A DNA stretch of 64,000 nucleotides from Klebsiella pneumoniae (lineage in GTDB: Bacteria; Pseudomonadota; Gammaproteobacteria; Pseudomonadales; UBA5518): positions 1 to 64,000 of the forward strand of contig CAMAXE010000013.1 of the NCBI GenBank assembly GCA_945862145.1, in the 5' to 3' direction. This document shows positions 8,772-19,236 of the stretch, one piece after another. The notes below the pieces were generated by a model that worked only from the letters and a program-made list of their open reading frames with translations, had not been told where the DNA came from and made no database searches. Position 1 is the first letter of the stretch; every line of letters begins with the position of its first letter. Made by a program: the position numbers and the translations under genes.

Positions 8772-9057
8772 AAGCCTCTACTCGTTGTTTCAGCTTCTGG
8801 CCTGGCCGAAAGGTGACGACGCGGCGGGCGGAGATCGGGATCTCTTCGCCGGTCTTGGGATTACGACCCGGGCGCTGGCGTTTGTCGCGCAGGTCAAAGT
8901 TGCCGAAACCCGACAACTTCACCTGCTCGCTGTCCTCGAGGGCGGTGCGGATCTCCTCGAAGAAAGCCTCGACAACTTCCTTGGCCTCGCGCTTGTTCAG
9001 CCCGAGGTCCTCGAACAGTTTCTCGGCGATATCCGCCTTCGTAAGGGCCTTGCGCAT
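8755..9057 (-). CDS. ihfA: Integration host factor subunit alpha
   Basis: A 100-residue DNA-bending protein of the HU/IHF family; it pairs with IhfB to bend DNA in recombination, replication and transcription. The start [20 protein letters not shown] is the standard IHF-alpha N-terminus, so 9057 is chosen over 9087. The DNA-contacting arm region [20 protein letters not shown], including the intercalating Pro after RN, is intact. Begins 5 bases after the pheT stop, so it is the distal gene of the pheST operon as in E. coli. Confidence 0.97.
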   Translation of the reverse strand: MRKALTKADIAEKLFEDLGLNKREAKEVVEAFFEEIRTALEDSEQVKLSGFGNFDLRDKRQRPGRNPKTGEEIPISARRVVTFRPGQKLKQRVEAYAGGE

Positions 9058-9062
9058 GCTAT

Positions 9063-11441
9063 TCAGTACCTTGGTGCTGCCCCACACCGCGCGACCAGAG
9101 CCGCCACGATGCCCTCGACCACCACACCGACCTCGGCGTCGGTAAGCGTGCGATCCTGCGCCTGCAGGAGCACAGTGATGGCCATACTTTTCTTCATCAT
9201 ATCAATGCTTTGGCCACGATACACATCAAACAACTTTAAATCTTTGAGCGTGTGACCCGCTGCCTCACGCGCAACCCCCAGCAGGACATCTGCCGGGAAT
9301 TCTTCATCCACTACCACTGCGATATCACGACGAACCTCAGGAAATCTAGATAATCCTTTGAAAGAAGGCAAAGTTTTTCTTCGAATAATCTCGAGATCGA
9401 GTTCGAACAGGTACACCGGACCGACCAAATCGAGCGCCGCGACCAGCCGCGGATGGAGTGCGCCGAGATGGCCGCCCACCTCGGACCCACGCCGGATCAG
9501 CGCGCTTTGGCCGGGATGCAGGGCCGGGTGTTCCGCGACCTCAAAAGCCCAACCCGCGCTGCGGCCATCACCCGTGTCGAGCAGCGCCTCGACATCACCC
9601 TTGATGTCGAAGAAGTCGAGTGGCGAGGCATCCCCCGCCCAGCCCTCGGGCTCTCGTGAGCCGCTCAGCACCCCGGCAATGGCCATGCGCTGGACCAGAC
9701 CCTCAGGGGTCGGCAGGAAGCGCAGCCCCGTCTCGAACAGCCGCACCCTGCGTTGCTGGCGGTTCTGGTTGTTCTGCATGGCGCCCAGCAGCCCGGCCCA
9801 GAGCGTGGTGCGCATCACGGCCATATCCGCCGAGATAGGGTTCTGGACCGCCACCGGCACGAGTCCGGGGGCAAGGAGCTCCTGCATACGCGGCGGCACG
9901 AAGCTGTAGGTGATAGCCTCCTGGTAGCCGAGCGTGCAGAGCCTGCCGCGCAGCTCGGCGAGCGGACGCATGGTCTCGTCGATGCGCCGAATGGGGACCG
10001 CGGCGGCCTGAACCCGCGGCGGGATACGGTCGTAGCCCCACACACGGCCGACCTCCTCCGCCAAATCCGGCTCGATGCGGATGTCGAAACGAAAGGACGC
10101 TGGCATAACCTGCCAACCGCCCTCGCAGGGCGCGGCCGGCAAACCCAGCGACCCGAGGATCCGCAGGACCTCCGCGTGCGGAACCTGAACGCCGAGCAGC
10201 ATGTCCAGACGGGCCGCCCGCAGCATGATGGGCTTCAGGGCCGGCAGGTGCTCGGCGGCCGTAACGCTGACGACCGGGCCCGGCTGGCCGCCTGCTATGT
10301 CCAGAAGCAGTCGCGTGGCACGCTCGATCGCCACCGCCTGCAGCGCGAAGTCCACGCCTCTCTCGAAACGCTGCGAGGCGTCTGTCTGCATCCCATAAAA
10401 CCGCGCCTTGCCAGCCATCGGCTGCGGCGCGAAGAACGCCGACTCCAGAAAGACATCCCGGGTGCTCTCGCTCACGGCGGAGCCCTGCCCGCCCATGATG
10501 CCGGCCAGGGCGACCGCTCGCTCCACGTCGGCGATCACCAGCGTGTCGGCCCGGAGCTCGAGCTCGCTGCCATCGAGCAGCGGCATCTTCTCGTCCGGAT
10601 GGGCGCGGCGGACCACGATGCCGCCCTTAAGCTGTCCTAAATCAAAGGCATGCAGCGGCTGTCCGAGTTCGAGCATCACCAGATTGGTGACATCGACCAC
10701 CGCGTCGATAGATCGTAACCCTGCCCGCCGCAGTCGCTCGCGGAGCCACAGGGGGCTGGGCGTCGAGACATCCACACCCCGGATCACACGCCCGGCATAG
10801 GCCGGGCAGTAATCGGGCGCCTCGAGCCTGATCTCGAGCCGATCGGCGATAAGCGGCGCGACAGGAGAGAGATCCGGACCACCGGCGGCGATGCCGTACA
10901 GCGCCGCCGTCTCCCGGGCGAGTCCGCGTATGCTCAGGCAGTCGCCCCGGTTGGGGGTGAGCTTCAGGCCGATCACGCGGTCATCGCGCCCGAACAACGC
11001 CCCCACATCCTCGCCCAGCGCCAAGTCGCCGGGCAGCTCGATCAGCCCTTCGGCGCGCAAGTCTTGCAGGCCAAGCTCGTCCGCGGAGCAGAGCATCCCG
11101 AAGGAGTCGACGCCGCGCAGCGTGGCCTTGGCGATCGTCATGCCGGGCAAGATCGCGCCGACCCTTGCGAAAGCAACCCGAAGACCGGCACGCACATTGG
11201 CCGCTCCACAGACCACCTGCCATTCGTCCGCGCCGTCGAAAACCCGGCAGACCCGCAGCCGCTCGGCATCCGGATGCGGGCTGACACTGCGGACGTCCGC
11301 GCTCACCACCCCATGCACCGCCGCCCCGGCAGGCTCCACGGATTCAACCTCAAGGCCTGCCATGGTCAGCCTGACAGCCAGCTCCTCGGTGCTGGCCTCC
11401 GGACTCACCCATTCCCTCAACCACTGCTCGCTGATCTTCAT
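9063..11441 (-). CDS. pheT: Phenylalanine-tRNA ligase beta subunit
   Basis: A 792-residue beta subunit of the alpha2-beta2 phenylalanyl-tRNA synthetase, close to the E. coli length of 795. Domain order is complete: N-terminal region ([12 protein letters not shown]), tRNA-binding EMAP-like domain about 40-150 ([14 protein letters not shown]), B3/B4 editing domain in the middle, B5 domain, and a C-terminal ferredoxin-fold anticodon-binding domain ([20 protein letters not shown]). Follows pheS after 66 bases on the same strand. Confidence 0.97.
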   Translation of the reverse strand: MKISEQWLREWVSPEASTEELAVRLTMAGLEVESVEPAGAAVHGVVSADVRSVSPHPDAERLRVCRVFDGADEWQVVCGAANVRAGLRVAFARVGAILPGMTIAKATLRGVDSFGMLCSADELGLQDLRAEGLIELPGDLALGEDVGALFGRDDRVIGLKLTPNRGDCLSIRGLARETAALYGIAAGGPDLSPVAPLIADRLEIRLEAPDYCPAYAGRVIRGVDVSTPSPLWLRERLRRAGLRSIDAVVDVTNLVMLELGQPLHAFDLGQLKGGIVVRRAHPDEKMPLLDGSELELRADTLVIADVERAVALAGIMGGQGSAVSESTRDVFLESAFFAPQPMAGKARFYGMQTDASQRFERGVDFALQAVAIERATRLLLDIAGGQPGPVVSVTAAEHLPALKPIMLRAARLDMLLGVQVPHAEVLRILGSLGLPAAPCEGGWQVMPASFRFDIRIEPDLAEEVGRVWGYDRIPPRVQAAAVPIRRIDETMRPLAELRGRLCTLGYQEAITYSFVPPRMQELLAPGLVPVAVQNPISADMAVMRTTLWAGLLGAMQNNQNRQQRRVRLFETGLRFLPTPEGLVQRMAIAGVLSGSREPEGWAGDASPLDFFDIKGDVEALLDTGDGRSAGWAFEVAEHPALHPGQSALIRRGSEVGGHLGALHPRLVAALDLVGPVYLFELDLEIIRRKTLPSFKGLSRFPEVRRDIAVVVDEEFPADVLLGVAREAAGHTLKDLKLFDVYRGQSIDMMKKSMAITVLLQAQDRTLTDAEVGVVVEGIVAALVARCGAAPRY

Positions 11442-11507
11442 GCCACCACCGCCGGAGCTGTGTTCCGGTCTATGTTTAACCTTAAATAAGAAAGGTATCC
11501 AATTGAA

Positions 11508-12548
<1,041 letters not shown>

Positions 12549-12564
12549 TCAGCACGCTACAGAC

Positions 12565-12637
12565 AAAAAAAACGGGGAAAGAGCCCTCGCCCTTTCCCCG
12601 TCCGGATCACATCTGCGGCGGCTTACACCGCCGCAGA
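12565..12637 (-). promoter_or_regulatory. pheST leader: two hairpins, the second an intrinsic terminator
   Basis: On the minus strand, between the rplT stop and the pheS start, there is first a perfect 10-bp hairpin (12612-12637, stem TCTGCGGCGG) and then a 10-bp hairpin (12572-12601, stem ACGGGGAAAG) followed by eight T residues. The second is a strong Rho-independent terminator within the operon. In E. coli pheST is controlled by attenuation with the leader peptide PheM. I could not find a Phe-rich leader frame here, so the control signal may differ or this may be partial termination. Confidence 0.75.
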
Positions 12638-12642
12638 ACACC

Positions 12643-12999
12643 TCAGGCGAGTGCTGCCCGGGCCTTCTCGACAATGGCCGCGAAAGCGATCTTGTCGTGA
12701 ATGGCCAGATCAGCCAACACGCGGCGGTCAAGCCCGATGGCAGCCAGACGCAGACCAGCGATCAGACGGCTGTAATTCAGGCCATGGGAGCGCGAAGCGG
12801 CGTTGATGCGAGTGATCCAGAGCGCGCGGAACTGGCGCTTGCGCTGGCGGCGGTCGCGATACGCGTACTGCCCGGCCTTGATGACCGCTTGTTTGGCAAC
12901 GCGGAACACCCGGCTACGGGCACCGTAGTAACCCTTGGCGCGGGCGAGAATCTTCTTGTGACGGCGTCTGGCGGTGACGCCACGCTTGATACGGGGCAT
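12643..12999 (-). CDS. rplT: 50S ribosomal protein L20
   Basis: An 118-residue ribosomal protein of the exact family length. The basic N-terminus ([21 protein letters not shown], in two blocks) and the motif [20 protein letters not shown] are characteristic. L20 binds 23S rRNA early in 50S assembly and in E. coli also represses its own operon. It lies between rpmI and pheS in the conserved order. Confidence 0.98.
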   Translation of the reverse strand: MPRIKRGVTARRRHKKILARAKGYYGARSRVFRVAKQAVIKAGQYAYRDRRQRKRQFRALWITRINAASRSHGLNYSRLIAGLRLAAIGLDRRVLADLAIHDKIAFAAIVEKARAALA

Positions 13000-13026
13000 A
13001 GGTGAATCCTCAGTTCAGATGGGTGA

Positions 13027-13221
13027 CTACTTGTCGCGCAACATGCGCTCGACCCGCGGTTGATCCGAGGGATCGAAGGCTGCCGTGCCGCGGAGCTGAC
13101 GCTTCCGCTTGGTCGTCATCTTCGTGAGGATATGGCTCTTATTGGCATGCTTTCGCTTGTAGCCTGAGCCGGTTTTCTTGAAGCGTTTTGCCGCTCCGCT
13201 ATGGACTTTCAACTTGGGCAT
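13027..13221 (-). CDS. rpmI: 50S ribosomal protein L35
   Basis: A 64-residue basic ribosomal protein. The start at 13221 ([20 protein letters not shown]) is the standard N-terminus, preferred over an ATG three codons upstream. The body is Lys/Arg-rich with [11 protein letters not shown] as in other L35 proteins. Located between infC and rplT. Confidence 0.97.
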   Translation of the reverse strand: MPKLKVHSGAAKRFKKTGSGYKRKHANKSHILTKMTTKRKRQLRGTAAFDPSDQPRVERMLRDK

Positions 13222-13269
13222 TTCAACCACTCCGCATTTGCTGTATCTGCAACGGTATGAAGTGACGAA

Positions 13270-13794
13270 TCACTTCCTCTTCTTGGGAGCGAGCACCATG
13301 GTGAGTTGCCTGCCTTCCATTTTCGCGTGCTGTTCCACCGCCGCATGCGACTCGAGATCGGTTTCGATGCGCTTTATCAGCTCCATCCCGATCACTTGGT
13401 GGGCCATCTCGCGACCACGGAAACGCAGGGTCACCTTTGCTTTATCTCCTTGCTCCAGGAAACGTACCAGGTTGCGCAGTTTTACCTGGTAATCCCCTTC
13501 CTCCGTCCCTGGCCGGAATTTCACTTCTTTGATCTGAATGATTTTCTGCTTCTTCTTCGAAGCGTTACGTTGTTTCTTGGCTTCGTAAATGTACTTACCG
13601 AAGTCCATGATCTTGCAGACCACCGGGTCTGCATCGGACGCTATCTCGACCAGATCGAGAGTTGCCAGTTCGGCGGTCCGGAGTGCTTCTTCGATCGATA
13701 CGATCCCTAGCTGCTCTCCCTCCGCATTTATCAATCGCACCTGACGGGCGCGGATTTCGCCATTTACGGCAAGCTTCTTGTTCTCGGATTTCAA
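13270..13794 (-). CDS. infC: Translation initiation factor IF-3
   Basis: IF-3 keeps 30S subunits free and checks start-codon pairing. The N-domain ([21 protein letters not shown]) and C-domain ([34 protein letters not shown]) are complete. No ATG lies near the correct N-terminus. The in-frame TTG at 13794, preceded by GGAAGG, gives 174 residues (E. coli 180) and starts just past the thrS stop. A frame reaching an ATG at 13860 would overlap thrS by about 60 bases and add a non-homologous stretch. A rare start is also the rule in E. coli infC (AUU), where it supports self-regulation. Confidence 0.93.
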   Translation of the reverse strand: MKSENKKLAVNGEIRARQVRLINAEGEQLGIVSIEEALRTAELATLDLVEIASDADPVVCKIMDFGKYIYEAKKQRNASKKKQKIIQIKEVKFRPGTEEGDYQVKLRNLVRFLEQGDKAKVTLRFRGREMAHQVIGMELIKRIETDLESHAAVEQHAKMEGRQLTMVLAPKKRK

Positions 13795-13801
13795 GTGCTG
13801 A

Positions 13802-15727
13802 TCAACCTTCCAATTCAACGCGGCCCCGACGGGCAATAGCCGAAGCCAGATGTGCTTCAAAGCCTTGCAGGCTCATCGCACCCAGGTCTTCGCCATTGCG
13901 AGCCCGCACGGCCACTGTCCCAGTTTCCATCTCCCGATCCCCCACCACGAGGAGGAACGGAACTTTATCAATCGTGTGCTCGCGAATCTTAAAGCCGACC
14001 TTCTCGTTTCTCAAGTCGGCAAGGACCCTGAAACCGTTGTTTTTCAAGGAATCTTCCACAGACTTCGCGTAATCGTGCTGGGCGTCGGTGATATTGAGCA
14101 CCGCGACCTGCACCGGGGCGAGCCATGCGGGGAAGGCTCCCTCGTAGTGCTCGACCAGAATTCCGATGAAACGCTCGAAGGATCCGAGGATGGCGCGGTG
14201 CAGCATCACCGGAGTCTGGCGGCTGCCATCCTCGGCTACGTACTCGGCATCCAGGCGGCCCGGCATCGAGAAATCGACCTGGATGGTGCCGCACTGCCAG
14301 ACGCGCCCGATGCAGTCGCGCAGGCTGAATTCGATCTTCGGCCCGTAGAAGGCACCCTCTCCGGGCAACAGCTCCCACGGCAGGCCCTTCGCATCCAGCG
14401 CCTTGGCGAGCGCATCCTCGGCCTTGTCCCAGATCTCCTCCGAACCCACCCGTTGCGGCGGACGGGTGGAGAGGCGGTAGATGATGTCGCTGAAGCCAAA
14501 GTCGGCGTAGACCTCGTGCAGCAGGTCTATGAAGTCAGCAACCTCCTGCTGGATCGCCGTCTCGGTGCAGAAAATATGGGCATCGTCCTGGGTGAAGCCG
14601 CGCACCCGCATCAGGCCGTGCAGCGAACCCGAGGGCTCGTTGCGATGGCAGGAGCCGAACTCCGCCAGCCGCAGCGGCAGGTCGCGGTAGCTCTTCAGGC
14701 CCTGATTGAACACCTGGACGTGGCAGGGGCAGTTCATCGGCTTGACCGCAAAGTCGCGGTCCTCGATATGCAGCGAGAACATGTTGGCGCCGAACTTTTC
14801 AGCATGCCCGGAGCGCTGCCAGAGGCTAAGGTCCACCACCTGCGGGGTGCGGATCTCCTGATAACCACGGCGGCCCAGCTTGGCCCGCATGTACTGCTCC
14901 AGCGACTGCCAGATCGACCAGCCGCGCGGGTGCCAGAACACCATGCCCGGGGCCTCTTCCTGCGTGTGGAAGAGCTTCAGTTTCTTGCCGATGCGGCGGT
15001 GATCGCGGCGCTCGGCCTCCTCGATGCGGTGCAGGTAGGCTTTCAGGGCCTTGGGGTCCGTCCAGGCCGTGCCGTAGATACGCTGGAGCATCGCGTTCTT
15101 AGAATCGCCACGCCAATACGCTCCTGCCACCTTGGTCAGCTTGAAGGCCCGCAGCCTCGCCGTGCTGGGCACGTGCGGACCGCGACACAGATCAATGAAG
15201 TCGCCCTGCCGGTAGAGTGAGATGTCCTCATTCGCGGGGATCGAGGCAATGATCTCGGCCTTGTAGGCCTCGCCCATGTTGCGGAAAAACGCCACGGCCT
15301 CATCACGCGGCATGAGGCTGCGCTCGATGGCCAGGTCTGCCGCGGCGAGCTCCTCCATGCGCTTCTCGATGGCCGCGAGGTCATCGGGGGTGAATGTGCG
15401 CTCGAACGCGAAGTCGTAGAAAAAACCGTCATCGATCACCGGACCGATAGTCACTTGCGCCGAGGGAAACAGCTGCTTCACGGCCTGCGCGAGCAGGTGC
15501 GCGGCAGAGTGACGGATAACCTCGAGGGCATCGGCGGATTTGTCGGTAACGATCTCGAGCGCGGCGTCGGCTTCAATCAGGCAGGAGGTGTCTACCAGTC
15601 GTCCATCGACGCGCGCGGCAAGTGCTGCCCTGGCAAGGCCGGGGCCGATGCTCGCGGCAACATCGCGCACGGTGACAGCCGACTCAAAGCTGCGCTGGCT
15701 GCCATCGGGCAGACTGATCACGGGCAT
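13802..15727 (-). CDS. thrS: Threonine-tRNA ligase
   Basis: A 641-residue class II synthetase, one residue shorter than E. coli. The start at 15727 ([12 protein letters not shown]) carries a CAGGAG site 9 bases upstream. Domains in order: TGS domain (1-61), editing domain with [16 protein letters not shown] zinc/editing motif near 73 and the CRGPHVP segment near 182, catalytic core with [12 protein letters not shown] (zinc-binding Cys) near 333, and a C-terminal anticodon domain. First gene of the thrS-infC-rpmI-rplT-pheST-ihfA operon. Confidence 0.98.
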   Translation of the reverse strand: MPVISLPDGSQRSFESAVTVRDVAASIGPGLARAALAARVDGRLVDTSCLIEADAALEIVTDKSADALEVIRHSAAHLLAQAVKQLFPSAQVTIGPVIDDGFFYDFAFERTFTPDDLAAIEKRMEELAAADLAIERSLMPRDEAVAFFRNMGEAYKAEIIASIPANEDISLYRQGDFIDLCRGPHVPSTARLRAFKLTKVAGAYWRGDSKNAMLQRIYGTAWTDPKALKAYLHRIEEAERRDHRRIGKKLKLFHTQEEAPGMVFWHPRGWSIWQSLEQYMRAKLGRRGYQEIRTPQVVDLSLWQRSGHAEKFGANMFSLHIEDRDFAVKPMNCPCHVQVFNQGLKSYRDLPLRLAEFGSCHRNEPSGSLHGLMRVRGFTQDDAHIFCTETAIQQEVADFIDLLHEVYADFGFSDIIYRLSTRPPQRVGSEEIWDKAEDALAKALDAKGLPWELLPGEGAFYGPKIEFSLRDCIGRVWQCGTIQVDFSMPGRLDAEYVAEDGSRQTPVMLHRAILGSFERFIGILVEHYEGAFPAWLAPVQVAVLNITDAQHDYAKSVEDSLKNNGFRVLADLRNEKVGFKIREHTIDKVPFLLVVGDREMETGTVAVRARNGEDLGAMSLQGFEAHLASAIARRGRVELEG

Positions 15728-16038
15728 GGTGCTGACTCCTGCGCGGTGGTGGCCCTGACGAAAGGCCGCTTGCTCCACCGGTATGAAACATCGTCTGTGC
15801 TGCGACGCGCCCCGGCGTGCGGAGCGCGGCCGGAGGTTAGCACAGTGTTATCCGCAGGCCACACTGAAAAGACCGGCAAAGCTGGTCACGACCTGACGGA
15901 TGACACCATGAAAAAACGGCTGCTGGCGGCCCGGCAACCGGCATCGCCGCCGGCCCGCCCATGGAGATGCCGCAGCGCTTCTCGCCCGATGGCGATCGCC
16001 GTATAACCGGGAAAAATGAGTCGGGGGCCAGCCGGGCC
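15728..16038. other. Intergenic region upstream of thrS
   Basis: About 310 bases between the thrS start and the 3' end of the downstream SDR on the same strand. It must contain the thrS promoter and leader. A short frame starting MKKRLLAARQ at 15908 has no support beyond its start codon. I see no terminator or tRNA-like leader structure that I can defend. Confidence 0.5.
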
Positions 16039-16845
16039 TCAGCCCAGTTGCCAGCCGCTCACCAGCATGTCGGTACCCGTCACAAAGCCCGCGCGTGGGC
16101 TGGCAAGGTAGGCCGCCGCGTGGGCAACGTCCTCGGGACGACCGATCCGGCCGACATGATTCGGTACAAACTGCGCGACGACCTGTTTTTCGATGGCATC
16201 CCAGTCATCGCCCCAGCCCGAGGCCGCCGCGATACCGCGCAACCATGCCTCAACCGAGGGTGTACGCACCAAGCCGGGGCTGATCGAATTGGCCGTCACA
16301 CCGCTCTTGGAGAACGTCTTGGCGAGCCCCTTGCTCATGTTGATCATCGCAGCCTTGGCGGCACCGTAATCGGGAATCACCGTGAGTGGCTCGTGGCCAA
16401 CCACGCTGCTCACCTGGATCAGACGGCCCCAACCACGCTGGCTCATTGACGGCGCGAGCCGCTGGACCATGCGCACCGCTGACAGCACATTGGCCTGATA
16501 GGTCGAAACCCACTCAGCAGGCGTGGCCTCCAGCCACGGCGCGGTACCCGTACCCGCGGACTCACCGCCTGCATTGTTGACCAGGATATCCACCCCGCCC
16601 CAGGCGGCCTCAACCGCATCGGCCACGGCGGCTGCCGTATCGTCGCGCGCGAGATCACCGATCACCACGATGGCTTCCACGCCCAGCGCCCGCACCGCGC
16701 CCGCTACGGCCTCCGCGCGCTCACGGTTGCGCCCATGCACCGCGATGTCAGCGCCCTCACTGGCAAGGCGCAAGGCGATGGCCTCACCGATACCCGAACT
16801 GCTGCCAGTGACGAGGGCGCGCTTGCCCTGAAGATCGTGACTCAT
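16039..16845 (-). CDS. Short-chain dehydrogenase/reductase (SDR)
   Basis: A 268-residue classical SDR. Motifs: TGSSSGIG near residues 13-20, NNAG near 89-92, catalytic Ser in QVSSVVG near 144 and YGAAKAA (Tyr/Lys) near 158-162, and a substrate-loop SPGLVRTPSV. The start ATG overlaps the stop of the preceding small gene as ATGA (16842-16845), so translation is coupled. It is only distantly like the SDR at 1136. Substrate unknown. Confidence 0.88.
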   Translation of the reverse strand: MSHDLQGKRALVTGSSSGIGEAIALRLASEGADIAVHGRNRERAEAVAGAVRALGVEAIVVIGDLARDDTAAAVADAVEAAWGGVDILVNNAGGESAGTGTAPWLEATPAEWVSTYQANVLSAVRMVQRLAPSMSQRGWGRLIQVSSVVGHEPLTVIPDYGAAKAAMINMSKGLAKTFSKSGVTANSISPGLVRTPSVEAWLRGIAAASGWGDDWDAIEKQVVAQFVPNHVGRIGRPEDVAHAAAYLASPRAGFVTGTDMLVSGWQLG

Positions 16846-17120
16846 ACCCCGAACTCCTTGTTTGCATCCAGCACACCGAGCGCGGTGCCGAATTCGAACA
16901 CAACCATGCTCTCACGCAGTCGCTCATAACCTTCGCCGAGCCCGGCCCGCAGAACCCGCTCGTTGTCGGCAACAAAAGAGAGCGCTGCAAAATCCTCCCG
17001 CTCCAGGAGTTGCCGCAGATGCGACACGATGCCGTGGAGTATATCGACGCTGACAGGTTCTGCCTCGATCGGTATGCCGGCATCAGCGGGAAAGCGTTCG
17101 GCAACGGGAGCCCCGAACAC
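16842..17120 (-). CDS. Unidentified protein, possibly a truncated gene end
   Basis: A 92-residue frame from a GTG at 17120 that reads like a real protein (EPVSVDILHGIVSHLRQLL, ERLRESMVVFEFGTALG) and ends in ATGA overlap with the SDR start. The same frame stays open about 80 bases further upstream to 17203 without another good start, so it may be the 3' part of a longer gene cut when the HipA-like/IS debris arose. No family recognised. The coupling to the SDR suggests they were once or are still one unit. Confidence 0.5.
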   Translation of the reverse strand: MFGAPVAERFPADAGIPIEAEPVSVDILHGIVSHLRQLLEREDFAALSFVADNERVLRAGLGEGYERLRESMVVFEFGTALGVLDANKEFGV

Positions 17121-17229
17121 CCGGCTACGCTCGTCTGATCCGGTTGCGGGCGCGCAGATTTTCGCCCCGTGTTCGAGCTTGCCATCCGATCGCCGCCTTA
17201 CTCAAGTAGCGATCCATTGCGCCGTACGG

Positions 17230-17713
17230 TCATACCCGCTCAAATTCAGCCTCGATCCGAGCAGCCGATGGCTTCGGCAGACTCGCCTCAGCGGCAAACG
17301 ATGACCAGCCATCGAGTGCCGCACGGATATCCGCGAGCGCATCCAGCGGACGACGCACGCCGAAGCGCTCCGCCTCCGTCAACAAGTCTTTGCGTGTGAT
17401 GCCACTGAACCTGCCGTTCACACTCATCAGGTGCTGGTAGGTCCACTCTCCTTGCGGATTGAACGCATGCGTCATGTCATATGCAGGGGCTAGCTCCCAA
17501 AGTCCGCCTTGCTTCAGTCGAAACCCAAAGTTCTTGGTGTGATCGTCACAATTTCTGGCCATCACGTTGAATGCCATGCGACGAAACGCCTGGCCCATTG
17601 CCTCGTCGCCCAGACCAAGTCGCGCAATGGCCATGAATAACTGAGCGTAGGCATGCGTCGCGCGCTGCTTGTAGTCCAGATGCCCCATCGCGCAAAAGGT
17701 TTGGGTGTGGTGC
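17230..17713 (-). pseudogene. Truncated HipA-like serine/threonine kinase, C-terminal part
   Basis: About 160 residues of the C-terminal half of a HipA-family kinase: HHTQTFCAMGHLDY, the catalytic-loop-like MARNCDDHTKNFGF with the metal-binding Asp/Asn, and the DFG-equivalent APAYDMTHAFNP, ending normally at 17230. The N-terminal half is missing: homology stops at about 17713, where sequence changes abruptly into an IS5-type transposase on the other strand. HipA kinases are toxins that phosphorylate a tRNA synthetase; no HipB antitoxin remains. Probably non-functional. Confidence 0.8.
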
Positions 17714-18235
17714 TTAACCGTCGCGAGCGACCTGCTGCACGGCGAAGAAGAAATGGTCTTTGCGGATGCCGGCTATCAGGGTGTGGCAAAGCGTACCGAG
17801 AACACGGGGAAGAACGTGGTGTGGCATGTGGCCATGCGTCCCGGCAAGCGCAGGGCTCTGGGTGCGTCGAGACATGCGCAGATTCTGGACCAGATCGAGC
17901 GGATCAAGACGCAGGTGCGGGCGAAGGGAGAGCACGCCTTCCGCGTGGTGAAGCGGCAGTTGGGTTACGTGAAGGTGCGTTACCGGGGATTGGCGAAGAA
18001 CACCGCACAGTTGCGTACGCTGTTCGCGCTGGCGAACCTGTGGATGGCGCGACGGGCGTTGATGAATACGGGAGAAATCCGTCCGGAGTGGACGGAATGC
18101 CCGGCAAACCGGGCGAATTGGGGCGCAAACAGCACCTCCAGAGGTGCTCCGGGGAAAATCGGATGCTGAGATCGCTATTGTCCGCATCAGATTTCAGATT
18201 TTGCCGCCTTGGGGTGGCTTGTTCAGACCATCCCT
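17714..18235 (+). mobile_element. IS5-family insertion sequence remnant (3' part)
   Basis: The frame ending at 18169 is the C-terminal part of an IS5-type DDE transposase: VFADAGYQGV with the catalytic Asp, HAFRVVKRQLGYVKVRYRGL with the late Glu-containing helix region, and LFALANLWMARRAL. The N-terminal half and left end are absent; the frame begins abruptly at about 17714 at the junction with the HipA-like remnant. The right end around 18216-18235 (GGCTTGTTCAGACCATCCC) resembles the terminal inverted repeat of this group, which is from memory. The element is dead by itself. Confidence 0.75.
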
Positions 18236-18296
18236 AATGGACTCCGCGCCGACTGGTTACTGTGTCCACGAGTCGCGGCATAGCTTCGGACCGCGC

Positions 18297-18602
18297 TTAG
18301 TCGGTGCCACTCGGTAGCACGGAAGGTAGGTCACGGGAACCGTGCAAGACACGTTCGATGCGGACAGCCTCATCAACGACCCGGAAGAAAATCACATACT
18401 TACCCAACGGAGCTATCCGCAGATCGGTCGCCAAATCCTCTCGACTTGGATATCCCATTGGCGCGCTTCCGATGCGTTGGCACTGTTCGATCAACTTCTC
18501 GACAAAACGCCGTGCGTTCGCACGACTGTCCTTGGCGATGTAATCGCCGATACCCACCAGGTCCTGGCGGGACTTCGGAGAAAAGGTCACCCGAGCCATC
18601 AA
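18297..18602 (-). CDS. RelE/ParE-family toxin
   Basis: A 101-residue toxin of the ParE/RelE superfamily. Recognisable features: the N-terminal strand-helix (VTFSPKSRQDLVGIGDYIA), the central PMGYPSREDLATDLR region, and the C-terminal strand with YVIFFRVVDEAVRIERVLHGSRD. In ParE this fold inhibits gyrase and in RelE it cleaves mRNA; the pattern here (YIAKDS, VLHGSRD) looks more like ParE. Start overlaps the antitoxin stop (ATGA). The C-terminus has a slightly longer tail than usual (PSVLPSGTD). Confidence 0.88.
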   Translation of the reverse strand: MMARVTFSPKSRQDLVGIGDYIAKDSRANARRFVEKLIEQCQRIGSAPMGYPSREDLATDLRIAPLGKYVIFFRVVDEAVRIERVLHGSRDLPSVLPSGTD

Positions 18603-18922
18603 GCCCTGCGCTTGCTGCGGCCCTTAGAAACAACTCTCTCAGGCTCTGCGTATCGAGCCGTGAGGTCCGCAAAGACGTCCTCCGCCGGCATCGCTGGGCC
18701 ACTGTCCATGCCCTCACGGATGGCACTACGAAGATCCGCGTTCAACCGCTCAAGCATCGCCGCGTAGACATGAGCTGGGACTAGATATGCGGCTGGCCGA
18801 TTGTGGTTGAGTACGGCAACCGCTTCGGAGCCAGCCTTCTCGAGGACTGCGCTGGGACTCCGCTTGAGTTCGGTGATGCTTACCGATCGCTTGGCGAGAA
18901 CCTGCTCCACAGCGCACCTCAT
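18599..18922 (-). CDS. Phd/YefM-type antitoxin
   Basis: A 107-residue antitoxin. The N-terminus has the Phd/YefM DNA-binding fold (SITELKRSPSAVLEKAGSEAVAVLNHNRPAAYLVPAHVY, in blocks), and the C-terminal half (MDSGPAMPAEDVFADLTARY) is a toxin-neutralising extension often seen in pairs with ParE toxins. It comes first in the operon and overlaps the toxin start by 4 bases. A palindrome 12-36 bases upstream of its start is a likely operator for self-repression. The pair appears complete, unlike its neighbours. Confidence 0.87.
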   Translation of the reverse strand: MRCAVEQVLAKRSVSITELKRSPSAVLEKAGSEAVAVLNHNRPAAYLVPAHVYAAMLERLNADLRSAIREGMDSGPAMPAEDVFADLTARYAEPERVVSKGRSKRRA

Positions 18923-18933
18923 TAGGGTCTATA

Positions 18934-18958
18934 AAAGACACCGAATTCTGGTCTCTTT
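18934..18958. promoter_or_regulatory. Candidate operator of the toxin-antitoxin operon
   Basis: An inverted repeat with arms AAAGACACC and GGTCTCTTT, matching at 8 of 9 positions around a 7-base spacer that contains GAATTC. It lies just upstream of the antitoxin start, in the place where Phd/YefM antitoxins bind to repress their own promoter. Function is inferred. Confidence 0.6.
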
Positions 18959-19128
18959 AAGGCAGACACGCAACCGCTGCTCGGGTACTGGGCCACGCTT
19001 GCACACGGCTTTCGCCAATCGAATTCGCAGTATCGCGCCGACTTCAAGCGAGGAGGGTACGAGATGGACCGAGGGATGCGTCGAGGATAGCCGGCGGGGC
19101 GAGCGTGGATGCGCGAAACCCTGAAAAG

Positions 19129-19166
19129 AAAAAGCCCGCGCTGTTGTTACCCAGCGCGGGCTTTTT
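19129..19166 (-). terminator. Strong intrinsic terminator after tRNA-Val
   Basis: A perfect 15-bp inverted repeat (AAAAAGCCCGCGCTG on one side) with an 8-base loop and T-runs on both ends, so it can act on both strands. It lies 70 bases downstream of tRNA-Val. The bases between 18959 and 19128 hold no recognisable gene. Confidence 0.93.
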
Positions 19167-19236
19167 CAAGTTACCCAATCAGTTAACCGGCGATTTTTCT
19201 TCTTTCCGATTTTCGTCTCTAACTGACTGATTTTAT

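Noticed and set aside
13850-15220. 456-residue plus-strand frame opposite thrS
   Set aside because: Antisense shadow of a conserved synthetase; composition typical of reversed coding sequence.
15908-16006. Short frame starting MKKRLLAARQ in the thrS upstream region
   Set aside because: 32 residues of low-complexity Pro/Arg/Ala sequence without ribosome site or family pattern.
17120-17213. 30-residue minus-strand frame MDRYLSKAAIGWQ between the HipA-like remnant and the 92-residue frame
   Set aside because: Lies in a different frame from the 92-residue product and has no recognisable pattern; could reflect a frameshifted original start but cannot be shown.
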